From contig JAFIEQ010000016.1 of assembly GCA_020832455.1 (NCBI GenBank), forward strand, positions 1 to 46,149: a stretch of DNA of 46,149 nt, read 5' to 3'. Both the position numbers and the translations under genes were made by a program. Each line of letters starts with the position of its first letter. The first letter of the stretch is position 1. The DNA is from Nitriliruptoraceae bacterium. GTDB taxonomy: Bacteria > Actinomycetota > Nitriliruptoria > Nitriliruptorales > Nitriliruptoraceae. The notes beneath the pieces are model-generated. The model ran no database searches. It was not told the DNA's origin and saw nothing but the letters and a program-made list of their open reading frames with translations. Shown here in pieces: positions 7,678 to 16,361 of this stretch.

Positions 7678-8958
7678 TCAGAACTCGAACGGTGTCCACG
7701 GCAGCCGGTCGACCGCGACCATCGCGTCCAACCGGGCGACCGCGCCGTCGGTGTGCTCGACCAGCCGGCGCGCAGCCCGCAGCTCGCAAACACGGACCCC
7801 GCCGAGCCACACCGACGACAGCGACTCCAGCGAACACTCGAGGTCGACGGTGTGGTGGCCGCCGGCGGTGTCGGCGTCCGTCACCTCGGCGCAGTCGGCG
7901 CGGCCGTCGGATGCGACCTCCAGCCGGTAGGTGTGGGAGCCGACGAGCCGGTCGTGGACCCGCACCGTCACCGCGCCGGGCGCGCGGTAGGTGCGAGCCG
8001 CCAACGCGGCCGGGACGTCGAGCAGCCGGGTGTAGAGCGGTGGCGCCTCCCCCGCACGCAACCGCATCGGGTCGGTGATCATCCACGGCAGGGCATCGTC
8101 GGGCGGGCGCAACCACGACGACACCGTCGCGGTCAGGTCGACGTCGGTCACGTGCTGCCACAGCGCCTGTTCGGCCTCCGCGTCGGCGGCCACGAGCTGG
8201 AGCAGGACGACCTCACCGTCCGGCAGGACGTCGGTGTAGCGGCCCTTGACCCGGTAGGCGGCGTAGCCGCGGCCCGGAACGTGGACGAGCCGCCGCGCAC
8301 TGGCCCCGTCGCGTGCGGCGCTCGGATCGCTGCCCAACCAGACCTGCCAGTGCGCCGCGGGCATGTCCAGGCAGCCACCGCGCTGCGCCCGCACCCCCGC
8401 CTCCAGGATCGCGGGCCAGGTGGCGAGCGCCTGCTCGACGGTGGCCGGCTCGACGAGACCGACCTCGACCGGGTCACGGAAGCGCACCCCGGCGCGGTCG
8501 AGGCGGTACCGCAGCTGCCGCGCGCTGACCCCGAAGCCGAAACGTCCGTAGATGGACGCCTCGGAGGCGTACAGCGCAGCGACGACGTCGCCCCGCTCGC
8601 GGGCGTCGGCGAGCCCCTGCTCCATCATCGCCCGCAGCAGGCCGCGACGCCGGTGGGTCTGCGCGACCCCGACCGCGGTGACGCCCGCGCACGCCACGGG
8701 GGCACCGCCCGGCACGCTCAGGGTCGCGGTCCGCACGGCGTAGGTGCCGACGATCCGCTCGCCGTCCCGGGCGACGATCGTCCGGTCGCGCTCGACGACG
8801 GGGACGTAGCGCTCGAGCTCCGCGTCGGACTCGTCCTCGTGGAACTGCCCGCTCATGGCCCGCAGGAACGCGAGCTCCTCGCCGTCGCCGAGGCCGCTGG
8901 GTCGGACCGTGTCGCGTTCGTCGTGCACCGGTATCGCTCCCACCTCCGCCGGGGTCAT
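7678..8958 (-). CDS. Eis-like GNAT N-acetyltransferase (copy 1)
   Basis: A 426-residue protein with the layout of mycobacterial Eis: an N-terminal GNAT domain, a second degenerate GNAT-like domain and a C-terminal sterol-carrier-like domain. The acetyl-CoA loop is GVAQTHRRRGLLRAMM (about residues 96-112). It keeps ASIYGRFGFG, the Tyr expected to be the general acid, and it ends in Phe, whose free carboxylate is the base in Mtb Eis. Eis enzymes acetylate amines including aminoglycosides, polyamines and protein lysines; the substrate here is unknown. The start ATG lies inside a 13-bp tandem repeat. It is a paralogue of the next gene upstream. Confidence 0.88.
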   Translation of the reverse strand: MTPAEVGAIPVHDERDTVRPSGLGDGEELAFLRAMSGQFHEDESDAELERYVPVVERDRTIVARDGERIVGTYAVRTATLSVPGGAPVACAGVTAVGVAQTHRRRGLLRAMMEQGLADARERGDVVAALYASEASIYGRFGFGVSARQLRYRLDRAGVRFRDPVEVGLVEPATVEQALATWPAILEAGVRAQRGGCLDMPAAHWQVWLGSDPSAARDGASARRLVHVPGRGYAAYRVKGRYTDVLPDGEVVLLQLVAADAEAEQALWQHVTDVDLTATVSSWLRPPDDALPWMITDPMRLRAGEAPPLYTRLLDVPAALAARTYRAPGAVTVRVHDRLVGSHTYRLEVASDGRADCAEVTDADTAGGHHTVDLECSLESLSSVWLGGVRVCELRAARRLVEHTDGAVARLDAMVAVDRLPWTPFEF

Positions 8959-8999
8959 CCGCCGGGGTCATCCGCCGACGTCACCCGCCGACGTGACCC
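8948..8999. repeat. Four-copy 13-bp tandem repeat between the Eis-like genes
   Basis: Four consecutive units: gccggggtcatcc twice (8948-8960, 8961-8973), then gccgacgtcaccc and gccgacgtgaccc (8974-8999). The first unit contains the start codon of the downstream Eis-like gene. An identical CAT in unit two is 13 bp away and therefore out of frame. Confidence 0.9.
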
Positions 9000-9012
9000 G
9001 CCGGGATGGCCG

Positions 9013-10251
9013 TCAGAACATCCCACCATGCCACGGGGCCACGTCGGTGGCCATCGTCCGGTCGAGCGCCACCGCCGCCCGCGGGTCACCGCTGATGCGT
9101 CCGGCCGCGTGCAGCTGGGTCGAACGCACCCCGCCGAGCGCGACGGTGGCGAGCGCGGTGACGTCGAGCTCGAGGTCGGCCGGGAGCTCGGTGCGTTCGA
9201 CCTGTGCCTGCCCGTCCTGCACGACCACCGCCCACCGGCCGGCGTTGCGCGGACGGAAGGGATCGTGCAGCTCCAGGACGTGCACGCCATCGGCGAGGTA
9301 GCGACGTGCCATCAGCGCGGCGGGGACGTCCACCAGCCGCAGCTGCAGCGCCTCCGACTCGGTGACCTTCGCGCGGCCCCGGTCGACGAGCAGCTCGAGC
9401 AGCGGGTCGTCGACCGGGCGACGCGTCGCGATGGTCGTGGTCGTGAGGTCACTGTCCATCACGAACCGCCACAGGGCGGCGGTCGCCGCAGGGTCGAGCC
9501 CGACGAGCTCGCCGACCTGGACGCGGCCACTCGGTCCGAGGTCGCTCCAGTCGACCTTGACCCGGTAGGTGGCGTAGCCCCGGTCTGGCAGCCAGGCGAG
9601 CCGCAGCGGCCCGGACTCCGTCGCGAGCTCCGGGCGCTCGGCGAGCACCCGGTGCGCCCACCACGCGTCGTGGTAGGTCATCGCACCCGGGCGCGCCAGC
9701 CGGTGGGCATCGTGCAGGGGCGGGAAGTGCTCCCGGGCGACCGCCGCGTCGACCAACCGGATCTCGTCCACGGGACCGTCGAGGCGGAGCACCGCCTGGT
9801 CACGGCGCACCTCGACGTCGATGGTCGGGGCGGCTGGCCCGAACCCGAACCGCCCGTAGATCGGCGTCTCCGACGCCCACAGCGCGGCGACGGGTTCCCC
9901 CCGCTCCTCCGCCTGGTCCAGCAGCTGGTGCATCATCCGCCGCAGCACCCCCCGGCGGCGGTGATCCGCCCGGACCGCGACGAGCGTGACCCCGGCACAG
10001 GGCACGTCCACGCGGCCAGGCAGCGTCATCCGGAACGAGTAGATCGCCGAGGTGCCGACGATGGTGCCGGCCGGATCGCGGGCCGCCACGATCCGGTCCT
10101 GTTCCAGCACCGCGCGACTGCGCTCGGCGCGGTCCTCGGACGTCGGCGTGCCGAACACGTCGCCGAACGTCGCCAGCCACGTGCCGAGTTCGTCGGCGTC
10201 GATACCGCTCAGGGTGACCGCAGCGTCGGTGTCGGTCCGTTGCTCGCTCAC
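9013..10251 (-). CDS. Eis-like GNAT N-acetyltransferase (copy 2)
   Basis: A 412-residue Eis-type acetyltransferase, clearly related to the neighbouring 426-residue protein but well diverged. It has the acetyl-CoA loop AVRADHRRRGVLRRMM, the ETPIYGRFGFG segment with the predicted acid Tyr, and a C-terminal Phe (ending WHGGMF) as in active Eis enzymes. The middle and C-terminal regions follow the same order of motifs (RGYATYRVK, PDDALLEL-type, and the sterol-carrier-like tail). The GTG start overlaps the stop of the esterase gene by 4 bp, implying translational coupling. Both copies sit in an amino-acid biosynthesis operon, so a metabolic amine rather than a drug may be the natural substrate; that is inference. 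Confidence 0.88.
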   Translation of the reverse strand: MSEQRTDTDAAVTLSGIDADELGTWLATFGDVFGTPTSEDRAERSRAVLEQDRIVAARDPAGTIVGTSAIYSFRMTLPGRVDVPCAGVTLVAVRADHRRRGVLRRMMHQLLDQAEERGEPVAALWASETPIYGRFGFGPAAPTIDVEVRRDQAVLRLDGPVDEIRLVDAAVAREHFPPLHDAHRLARPGAMTYHDAWWAHRVLAERPELATESGPLRLAWLPDRGYATYRVKVDWSDLGPSGRVQVGELVGLDPAATAALWRFVMDSDLTTTTIATRRPVDDPLLELLVDRGRAKVTESEALQLRLVDVPAALMARRYLADGVHVLELHDPFRPRNAGRWAVVVQDGQAQVERTELPADLELDVTALATVALGGVRSTQLHAAGRISGDPRAAVALDRTMATDVAPWHGGMF

Positions 10252-11282
10252 GCTGCCGTCCTCCGTCCCGGCGCCGCCGCCGGACCCGTGCCCGTGTGAC
10301 GGCGGATGAACCCGCCGATCTCACGCACCGCCTGGCGTGCCTCGGGCACCGGGAACGCGTGGAAGACGTGCCACAGCCCGGTGAAGCGACCGACCGAGGC
10401 GTCGACGCCGGCGGCGCGCGCCCGCGCCACGAACCGGGTCGCGTCGTCGAGCAGGATCTCGTCCGACCCGACGTGGACGAGCATCGGGGGCAGGCCGGCC
10501 AGCTCCGCGTACAGCGGGGACACGCGCGGGTCGTCGAGCGCGGCCTCGCCGGCGTAGGCCCGGGCGGCCGGGACCACGAGCTCCGCGGTCAGCCACGGAT
10601 CCACCGCGGCGAGCTCCTGCATGGATGCGCCGGTGGCCGCCAGATCCATCCACGGCGACATCCCGACGAAGCAGGCCGGCAACGGCAGCCCGGCGTCCCG
10701 GACCCGCACCAGCAACCCGGCGGCGAGCCCCCCGCCCGCGGAGTCGCCGGAGACGGCGAGGTGGGCGGGGTCCACCCGGTCGATGAGCCAGCGGTAGGTC
10801 TCGAACGCATCGTCGGCGGCGGCCGGGAACGTGTGCTCCGGCGCGAGGCGGTACTCGGGCAGCAGCACGGCGGCGCGGGCGCTCCGGCTCATCGCCGCGG
10901 CGAGCCCGCGGTGCGTCGCGGCGGACCCGAGCACGTAGGCCCCTCCGTGCAGGTGGAGCACGACCCGCTCGACGTCCCGCCATGGCTCGTCCGCCGGGGC
11001 CGCCAGCGCCCCCTCCAGGCCGCGTTCGTCGGTCACCCAGGTCGAGGGCACCGGCGCGTCGTCGGCGCGCTGCACCCGCAACCGGCGACCGGCCGGCGCA
11101 CGTGCGGCCATCTCCTCCATCGAGCTGCGCAGCTTCAGCGCGTAGGAGGTCAGTTCCTCGACGCTGGCATCCGGTGCCGGGGTCCCACCGGCACCCACGG
11201 ACCGGATCGCGCACAGCGAGGCGATCAGCCCGCGCCGGACCAGGCGCGTACGCAGGGCGGGACTCGTCGCCGGACCACTCAC
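10248..11282 (-). CDS. Alpha/beta hydrolase (HSL-type esterase)
   Basis: A 344-residue member of the hormone-sensitive-lipase-like esterases. The oxyanion-hole motif HLHGGAYVLGS is near residues 107-117 and the nucleophile elbow GDSAGGG near 182-188. The acid is in VHVGSDEILLDD and the catalytic His in GLWHVFHAFP. There is no signal peptide, so it should be cytosolic. These enzymes usually hydrolyse short-chain esters; the substrate here is unknown. The GTG start overlaps the ilvE stop (GTGA) and its own stop overlaps the next gene start in the same way. It is thus in the middle of the run ilvE-esterase-Eis2. Confidence 0.9.
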   Translation of the reverse strand: MSGPATSPALRTRLVRRGLIASLCAIRSVGAGGTPAPDASVEELTSYALKLRSSMEEMAARAPAGRRLRVQRADDAPVPSTWVTDERGLEGALAAPADEPWRDVERVVLHLHGGAYVLGSAATHRGLAAAMSRSARAAVLLPEYRLAPEHTFPAAADDAFETYRWLIDRVDPAHLAVSGDSAGGGLAAGLLVRVRDAGLPLPACFVGMSPWMDLAATGASMQELAAVDPWLTAELVVPAARAYAGEAALDDPRVSPLYAELAGLPPMLVHVGSDEILLDDATRFVARARAAGVDASVGRFTGLWHVFHAFPVPEARQAVREIGGFIRRHTGTGPAAAPGRRTAA

Positions 11283-12211
11283 GACATCGACACCGGGTGC
11301 AACCAGTCGAGGTAGTCGGGTTCCTGGCCGCGCACCGCCGACAGGAAGGTGCGCTGCACCTGCTCGGTCACCGGACCGCGGGGACCGAGCTCGTAGCCGG
11401 CGATCTCCTTGACCGGGGTGAGCTCCGCGGCCGTGCCGGTCAGGAACATCTCGTCGGCGAGGAACAGATCGGTGCGCACCAGCGACTGCTCGACCACCGC
11501 GAAGCCGAGGTCGCGGGCGATCTGCATCACGCTCGCCCGGGTGATCCCCGCCAGCGGCCCGTCGTGCAGCGGCGGGGTGTAGATGGTCCCGTCACGGACC
11601 ACGAACAGGTTCTCGCCGGTGCCCTCGGCGACGAACCCGTCCTCGGAGAGCATGATCGCCTCGTCGTAGCCGGCGCGCAGCGCCTCCACCTTCGCCAGGG
11701 AGGAGTTGAGGTACTGCCCGTTGGCCTTGCCGGCCGGCGGGATCGTGTTCTTGCCGATGCGGCGGTAGGAGCTGAGCATCACCCGGACCCCCTGCTCGAG
11801 CGACTCCTCCCCGAGGTAGCTGCCCCACTCCCAGGTCGCGACCGCGATCGACGGTGTGGAGGGCAACGGGTTCAGCCCGATCTCCCCGTAGCCGAGGAAG
11901 ATCGTGGGACGCACGTAACACCCACCCGTGTGCCCGTTGCGCCGGATCAGCTCCTCGACGACCTCGACGAGCGCGTCGACGTCGTAGGGGATCGTGTCCA
12001 GCGGCGGGTAGAGCCGGGCGGAGCGGTGCAGGCGCTCGAGGTGGGGACGCAGCTGGAACACCGCGGGGCCCTCGGGCGTCTCGTAGGCGCGGATCCCCTC
12101 GAAGACGCCGTAGCCGTAGTGCAGCGTGGGCGTCAGGACGTGGACCCTGGCCTCGTCCCAGGGGACGAACGCGCCGTCCATCCAGATCGTCTCCGCGGCC
12201 GGGAAGGGCAT
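11279..12211 (-). CDS. ilvE: Branched-chain amino acid aminotransferase
   Basis: PLP-dependent fold-type IV aminotransferase of 310 residues, the last step of Val, Leu and Ile synthesis. I start it at the ATG with AGGAG 9 bases upstream, giving MPFPAAETIWMDGAFVPW, the usual N-terminus. Landmarks are HYGYGVFEGIRAYET, then the PLP lysine in AGKANGQYLNSSLAK (about residue 161), EGTGENLFVVRDG, and GTAAELTPVKEI. It is 53 bp downstream of leuB and overlaps the following esterase gene by 4 bp. It supplies the final transamination for the CimA/LeuCD/LeuB route. Confidence 0.95.
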   Translation of the reverse strand: MPFPAAETIWMDGAFVPWDEARVHVLTPTLHYGYGVFEGIRAYETPEGPAVFQLRPHLERLHRSARLYPPLDTIPYDVDALVEVVEELIRRNGHTGGCYVRPTIFLGYGEIGLNPLPSTPSIAVATWEWGSYLGEESLEQGVRVMLSSYRRIGKNTIPPAGKANGQYLNSSLAKVEALRAGYDEAIMLSEDGFVAEGTGENLFVVRDGTIYTPPLHDGPLAGITRASVMQIARDLGFAVVEQSLVRTDLFLADEMFLTGTAAELTPVKEIAGYELGPRGPVTEQVQRTFLSAVRGQEPDYLDWLHPVSMS

Positions 12212-12264
12212 CGTGATCGCTCCTGAACGGGGTACGGGGCGTCGGTCGGGCGGGGCGGCGCGGT

Positions 12265-13335
12265 TCAGCCGCCGGCGGCGGTCTCCACCAGGGTCGCGAG
12301 CTCGTCGCCGACGTCGGCGGTGGTGCGGTGCTCGCCATCCGGCAGTTCGGTGCCACGCGCCTCGAGCAGGGTCGCGACGGCACGGTCGACCCGAGCGGCT
12401 GCGCCGGCCTCCCCGAGGAAGGCGAGCATCTGCCCGAGGCTGATCACCGCCGCGACCGGGTCGGCCTTGCCCGTCCCGACGATGTCGGGTGCGGAACCGT
12501 GGACCGGTTCGAACATCGACGGGGCGCGGCGGGTCGGGTCGAGGTTGCCGGACGCGGCAAGCCCCATCCCGCCCTGCACCGCGGCGCCGAGGTCGGTGAT
12601 GATGTCGCCGAAGAGGTTCTCGGTGACGACGGTGTCGAAGCGCTCCGGTTGGGTGACGAAGTACAGGCACGCCGCGTCGACGTGCACGTAGTCGCGCGTC
12701 ACGTCGTCGAACTCCGTGTCGCCGAGCTCCTCGAAGGTGCGCATCCACAGCCCACCGGCGTAGGTGAGCACGTTGGTCTTGTGCACCAGGGTCAGGTGAC
12801 GGTCACGCGTGCGGGCCGTCTCGAACGCGTAGCGCAGGACCCGCTCGACCCCGTGACGCGTGTTGACGCTCTCCTGGGTGGCCACCTCCGCGGGCGTGCC
12901 CTGGTAGAGCACCCCACCGGCACCGGCGTAGACGCCCTCGGTGTTCTCCCGGATGACGGTGAAGTCGCACCGGTCGGGGGTGAGCCCGGCCACCGGCGAG
13001 GTGACCCCCGGGTAGAGCTTCACCGGCCGCAGGTTGACGTACTGGTCGAAGGCGAAGCGCAGCTTGAGCAGCAAACCGCGCTCGATGACACCCGGCGGGA
13101 CCTCCGGGGTCCCCACCGCGCCGAGGTAGATCGCGTCGAACCCGCGCAGCTCCTCCAGCGTCTCGTCGCTCAGCACCTCGCCGGTGTCGAGGTAGCGGCG
13201 TCCGCCGAGGTCGTAGTCGACCCGCTCGGTCGTGAAGCCCTCGAGCTGCTCGAGCCGGTCGAGCACCTTGCAGCCTTCGGCGACGACCTCCGGACCGATG
13301 CCATCCCCGCCGAGGATCGCGATGCGATGGGTCAT
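12265..13335 (-). CDS. leuB: 3-isopropylmalate dehydrogenase
   Basis: NAD-dependent beta-decarboxylating dehydrogenase, 356 residues. It oxidises 3-isopropylmalate in leucine synthesis and, in the citramalate route, 3-methylmalate to 2-oxobutyrate. It begins [21 protein letters not shown]. Substrate-site blocks include [31 protein letters not shown], and [23 protein letters not shown]. The NAD-binding [18 protein letters not shown] stretch is near residue 275. The Leu-rich LLKLRF block favours LeuB over isocitrate dehydrogenase. AGGA lies about 10 bases before the ATG. It heads the run leuB-ilvE-esterase-Eis2-Eis1-dodecin and is divergent from the RDD gene. Confidence 0.95.
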   Translation of the reverse strand: MTHRIAILGGDGIGPEVVAEGCKVLDRLEQLEGFTTERVDYDLGGRRYLDTGEVLSDETLEELRGFDAIYLGAVGTPEVPPGVIERGLLLKLRFAFDQYVNLRPVKLYPGVTSPVAGLTPDRCDFTVIRENTEGVYAGAGGVLYQGTPAEVATQESVNTRHGVERVLRYAFETARTRDRHLTLVHKTNVLTYAGGLWMRTFEELGDTEFDDVTRDYVHVDAACLYFVTQPERFDTVVTENLFGDIITDLGAAVQGGMGLAASGNLDPTRRAPSMFEPVHGSAPDIVGTGKADPVAAVISLGQMLAFLGEAGAAARVDRAVATLLEARGTELPDGEHRTTADVGDELATLVETAAGG

Positions 13336-13788
13336 GAACGTGTTCCTGTCCGGGTCGGCAGCATCGGAGGCGACGGCGTGGTGCTCCCACGACCCGCGGG
13401 AGCGCCGCACCGGCGACGCTGCAGCTTAGGCACCCATCGCGAGGCAGGATCGCGCCGCAGGCACCGACCCCGGGACGCACGTGGACAGGGGCCGGACGGG
13501 GCGTTGTCAAGCGCGCACACGCCGACGCACCCCCAACCGGCGAGCGGTCAGCGTGCATCGGGTCCGCGCGCGATCGAGGTCCGTTGCCTCCTCCCGTACG
13601 TCACCTAGGGTGGTTGGTGGATCCGGGACGTCGCCGACGCCCGGCCGCCACCCCAGGGGCGTACGACCGCAGGACCGTGACCACGCTGGATGCGAGCGTC
13701 GCGGGACCACGGACCCGTGCGACACGGGTGGCCGAGGCATCGCGATCCGATGCGTACCGATTGCGACCGAAGCGATGGAGAGCACACC
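13336..13788. other. 453-bp divergent spacer leuB / RDD gene
   Basis: No convincing gene. On the leuB side a hairpin is possible at 13383-13388 with 13398-13403, within 70 bases of the leuB start, and a TTGACA (13510-13505, minus strand) lacks a good partner. On the RDD side a TAGGGT (13607-13612) could be a -10 far upstream. No Leu-rich leader peptide was found in any frame. Confidence 0.5.
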
Positions 13789-14388
13789 GTGAGCGACCAG
13801 AACCCGCCGCCCAACCAGCAGCCCGGCCAACAGCCACCCCCACCGGCGCAGCAGCAGCCGCCCCCACCGGCGCAGCAGCAGCCGCCGATGGCACCGCAGG
13901 CGCCGCAGCCAGCCGGCGGCGGCCAGTACGGCGACCTCGCCAACCGCTTCTTCGCCAAGCTGATCGACTGGATCCTGCTCGGGATCGTCTACGCCGTGGT
14001 GGTCATCCCGCTGACGATCGCCCTGGCCTTCGGCTCAGCGGCCGGCGCGAGCCCGTTCGGCGGCTTCTCGATCGGCAGCCTGCTCATCAGCGTCATCTAC
14101 TACGCGGTGGTCGTGGGCTACTTCGCCCTGCTGGAGTCCAACCGTGGGCAGACGCTGGGCAAGATGCTGCTCAAGCTGAAGGTCGTCGGGCCCGACGGCA
14201 ACAACCCGACGATGGAGCAGGCGCTCAAGCGCAACGCCTACATCCTCATCGCGATCGTCCCGATCCTCGGTGGCCTGGCCTACCTGGCCGCGGTCATCTA
14301 CATCGCGGTGACGATCAACAACAACGCGCAGCGCAACGGGTTCCACGACGACTTCGCCGGTGGTACCCGCGTCATCAAGGTCGGCTGA
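13789..14388 (+). CDS. RDD family membrane protein with Pro/Gln-rich N-terminus
   Basis: A 199-residue protein. Residues 1-43 are almost entirely Pro, Gln and Ala, partly from a 21-bp tandem duplication (ccaccggcgcagcagcagccg, about 13840-13885). From residue 44 it follows the RDD pattern: YGDLANRFFAKLIDWILLG (Arg and Asp of the RDD motif), a hydrophobic helix, a second helix, then SNRGQTLGKMLLKLKVVG (the conserved GQTxGK) and a final pair of helices. Function of RDD proteins is mostly unknown; some affect sodium transport or envelope processes. The GTG start has GGAG 8 bases upstream. Confidence 0.88.
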   Translation: MSDQNPPPNQQPGQQPPPPAQQQPPPPAQQQPPMAPQAPQPAGGGQYGDLANRFFAKLIDWILLGIVYAVVVIPLTIALAFGSAAGASPFGGFSIGSLLISVIYYAVVVGYFALLESNRGQTLGKMLLKLKVVGPDGNNPTMEQALKRNAYILIAIVPILGGLAYLAAVIYIAVTINNNAQRNGFHDDFAGGTRVIKVG

Positions 14389-14506
14389 CCCGACCGTTCC
14401 GATCCGGGAGGCACCGCTGCGGCGGTGCCTCCCGGCGTCTCCGACCGGCGTCGGCCCCTGCTCGGCGTCGTCCGCCAGCCGGCGCTGCGCGCCGGGAGGT
14501 CGCCCC

Positions 14507-14881
14507 GTGGACCACACCGAGCGTCGGCGCCTCCGCGCTCGACTGCTGGAGGCGGCACCCTGGCTCGGGGCCACGGACGTCGGGCCGCAGGCGGTCGACG
14601 CCGGAAGTTGCGACCGCTGCGATGCGCGCCCACGGTTGCTGCCGACCTGTGGCCCGACGGGGTTCGCGGCGGTGTGCCGCGCCTGCGCCGACGACCTCGC
14701 CGACGACGGCTGGTGCGACGGGCACCTCGAGGAGGGACGCGACGCACGGCGCTGGGCGGCCTCGCTGCCCGAGCGCTGGCCCGACGTCGTCATCGCCTGG
14801 TGGGTCGCGACGGGCGAGGTCCGACTGGGTGACGCCGACGCCCGCCACCACCTGAGCGCGGCACTCGGACCGGGTGCCTGA
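14507..14881 (+). CDS. Hypothetical Cys-rich (zinc-ribbon-like) protein
   Basis: A 124-residue protein of unknown function. Two CxxC pairs (C35/C38 and C57/C60), a lone C48 and C70-x2-H73 suggest one or two zinc knuckles in the middle. The flanks are acidic and helical (LRARLLEAAPWL; EEGRDARRWAASLPERWPDVVIAWWVATGEV). The GTG start is chosen because GGGAGG sits about 8 bases before it. It follows the RDD gene by 118 bp on the same strand and is convergent with the next gene (15-bp gap). I do not recognise the family. Confidence 0.6.
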   Translation: MDHTERRRLRARLLEAAPWLGATDVGPQAVDAGSCDRCDARPRLLPTCGPTGFAAVCRACADDLADDGWCDGHLEEGRDARRWAASLPERWPDVVIAWWVATGEVRLGDADARHHLSAALGPGA

Positions 14882-14896
14882 CGGGGCCGGGGACCG

Positions 14897-15502
14897 CTAC
14901 TCGTTGGCGTGCAGGCGGAGCCAGCCTCGGTCGATGACGTGCAGGAAGGTGCCGTCGGGCCCACGGGCGACCCGATCGACCCCGGGCTCACCCTCGGCCC
15001 GGAACCACTGCTCGGCTTCCACCGCCACATCGGCGGGGTGCGCCTCGTCCCAGACGTCGTAGGCACGGTCGTCGACGACGTAGCGGAGCTCGCAGGACTC
15101 GTCGGCCACGTCCGCTTCCTCGCCGCGGTCCGCACCCTCCATGGGCTCTGGACAGCGCTCCTCGAGGCGCACGGGCAGGACGTCGCAGGCCGCCGGCAGA
15201 GCCGCATCGTCGGTGGCGAGATCCAGCGTGCCGCGTTCGTCCGCGGTCAGGCACCGGGCCCACGGGCCGTCGGGTTCACCGTGGTCGTCGGGGATCGCCC
15301 ACGGGTCCTCGATGACACCGGCCCGGATCAGCGCGGACTGCAGCGCGTCGATCTGCGCCCCGTTGTCCCCGTCGGGCTGCGAGGCCGCGGACAGCGCGTT
15401 GTCGCGCGCCTCGAACGCGACCTGCATCGCGACGTAGGCGAAGACCGCGGCGGCGAGCGCCAGCAGCAGCGTGGCGATGTGGATCGGATGCACCGGCTTC
15501 AC
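14897..15502 (-). CDS. Hypothetical membrane-anchored protein
   Basis: A 201-residue protein of no recognised family. One hydrophobic helix at about residues 9-30 (IATLLLALAAAVFAYVAMQVAF) should anchor it, with the rest probably extracytoplasmic. That part is acidic and has four Cys (in RCLTADE, ACDVLP, ERCPEP and ESCELRY) that could form two disulfides. A C-terminal segment resembles a small globular fold (VDRVARGPDGTFLHVIDRGWLRLHANE). GAGATCCGAAC precedes the ATG with only a weak ribosome site. It is convergent with the Cys-rich gene. Confidence 0.6.
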   Translation of the reverse strand: MKPVHPIHIATLLLALAAAVFAYVAMQVAFEARDNALSAASQPDGDNGAQIDALQSALIRAGVIEDPWAIPDDHGEPDGPWARCLTADERGTLDLATDDAALPAACDVLPVRLEERCPEPMEGADRGEEADVADESCELRYVVDDRAYDVWDEAHPADVAVEAEQWFRAEGEPGVDRVARGPDGTFLHVIDRGWLRLHANE

Positions 15503-15544
15503 GGCCCCGCCGTTCGTTCGGATCTCCCGCGCTCAGGACCGAGG

Positions 15545-15560
15545 GGCCGCATGTGCGGCC
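15545..15560. other. Short palindrome upstream of the anchored protein gene
   Basis: ggccgcatgtgcggcc is a perfect 16-bp dyad, 43 bp before the ATG of the minus-strand gene at 15502. It could be an operator, or the stem of a terminator for the HAD gene whose stop is 122 bp upstream. Confidence 0.3.
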
Positions 15561-15681
15561 TGGTCCACACGGGCCGTGCGGGTCGACGCCGCTCGTGGGC
15601 GCAGTATCCGCGACCGGGGTGCCGTCGCAACGCCGACGTGTGCCTGGCGCCCACCGGCCGGCTCGACCGGCGCGCCGGGCA

Positions 15682-16284
15682 TCAGCCCGCGTCCGCGCTC
15701 GGGCCGAGTGGCACGCCGTGGTCGATCAGCCACGTGCGCAGCACCGCCGCATCCTCGAACCGGTGGCTGGTGATGCCGACCTGCTCGGCACCGGCGATGT
15801 TCTCCGCGCGGTCGTCGACGAACAGCACCTCGTCGGCCGGGAGGGCGAGGCGGTCGAGGATGGCCTCGTAGAACCGTGCCTCGGGCTTGCGCACCCCGAG
15901 GTGGCACGAGGCGAGCACGTGCTCGAAACGCCCCTGCAGGTGCACCTCGGCCAGTTCCTCCACCCACACCGGGTAGTTGGACGCCGTCGCCCGGACCACG
16001 ACACCCTCGAGGTCGTCGAGCAGGTCGGCCATCCCGGGCAGGTAGCCGGTACCCGCCCGCCGGACCCGGTGGAAGGCGGCCGGGTCGGCATCGATACCGG
16101 CGTCGGCGTAGTGCGCCCAGTAGGCGTCCTCGTCGAGCTCGCCGCGCTCGAACGCCGGGTAGACCCCCGGTTCCCGACGGGCGAACAGCTCGACGAGCGG
16201 CAGGCCGGTCGCCGCCTCGAGGGCCTCGCGGAACGGATCGGCGAGCACGGTGTCCATCAGGTCGAACGCGACCGCTCGTACCAT
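15682..16284 (-). CDS. HAD family hydrolase (FMN-hydrolase-like)
   Basis: A 200-residue haloacid-dehalogenase-type phosphatase. Motif I reads FDLMDTVLADPF (residues 7-18): the nucleophile Asp8 is present but position +2 is Met rather than the usual Asp. Motif II is ATASNYP, motif III CHLGVRKPEARFY, and motif IV VLFVDDRAENIAGA. From memory, the FD-x-MDT..DPF form with SNYP is shared with plant chloroplast FMN hydrolases, so a flavin or nucleotide monophosphate substrate is plausible. GAGGAG lies 6 bases before the ATG. It is divergent from the M20 hydrolase gene with 77 bp between. Confidence 0.85.
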   Translation of the reverse strand: MVRAVAFDLMDTVLADPFREALEAATGLPLVELFARREPGVYPAFERGELDEDAYWAHYADAGIDADPAAFHRVRRAGTGYLPGMADLLDDLEGVVVRATASNYPVWVEELAEVHLQGRFEHVLASCHLGVRKPEARFYEAILDRLALPADEVLFVDDRAENIAGAEQVGITSHRFEDAAVLRTWLIDHGVPLGPSADAG

Positions 16285-16361
16285 CCGCTGCTCCTCGTCC
16301 GGTGCGTGGGTGGCGTAGCGTGGTCGGCCGGACGACCGACACGGTAGGGAAAGGGCGCGAC

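Noticed and set aside
5287-10299. Very long open frame (about 1670 codons) on the plus strand
   Set aside because: It runs antisense through cimA, dodecin, both Eis-like genes and beyond, has Arg/Val/Gly/Asp-skewed composition and no domain. It is a GC-rich shadow of the minus-strand genes.
13505-13510. TTGACA on the minus strand as a leuB -35
   Set aside because: No acceptable TANNNT lies 16-19 bases downstream (TGTCCA only).
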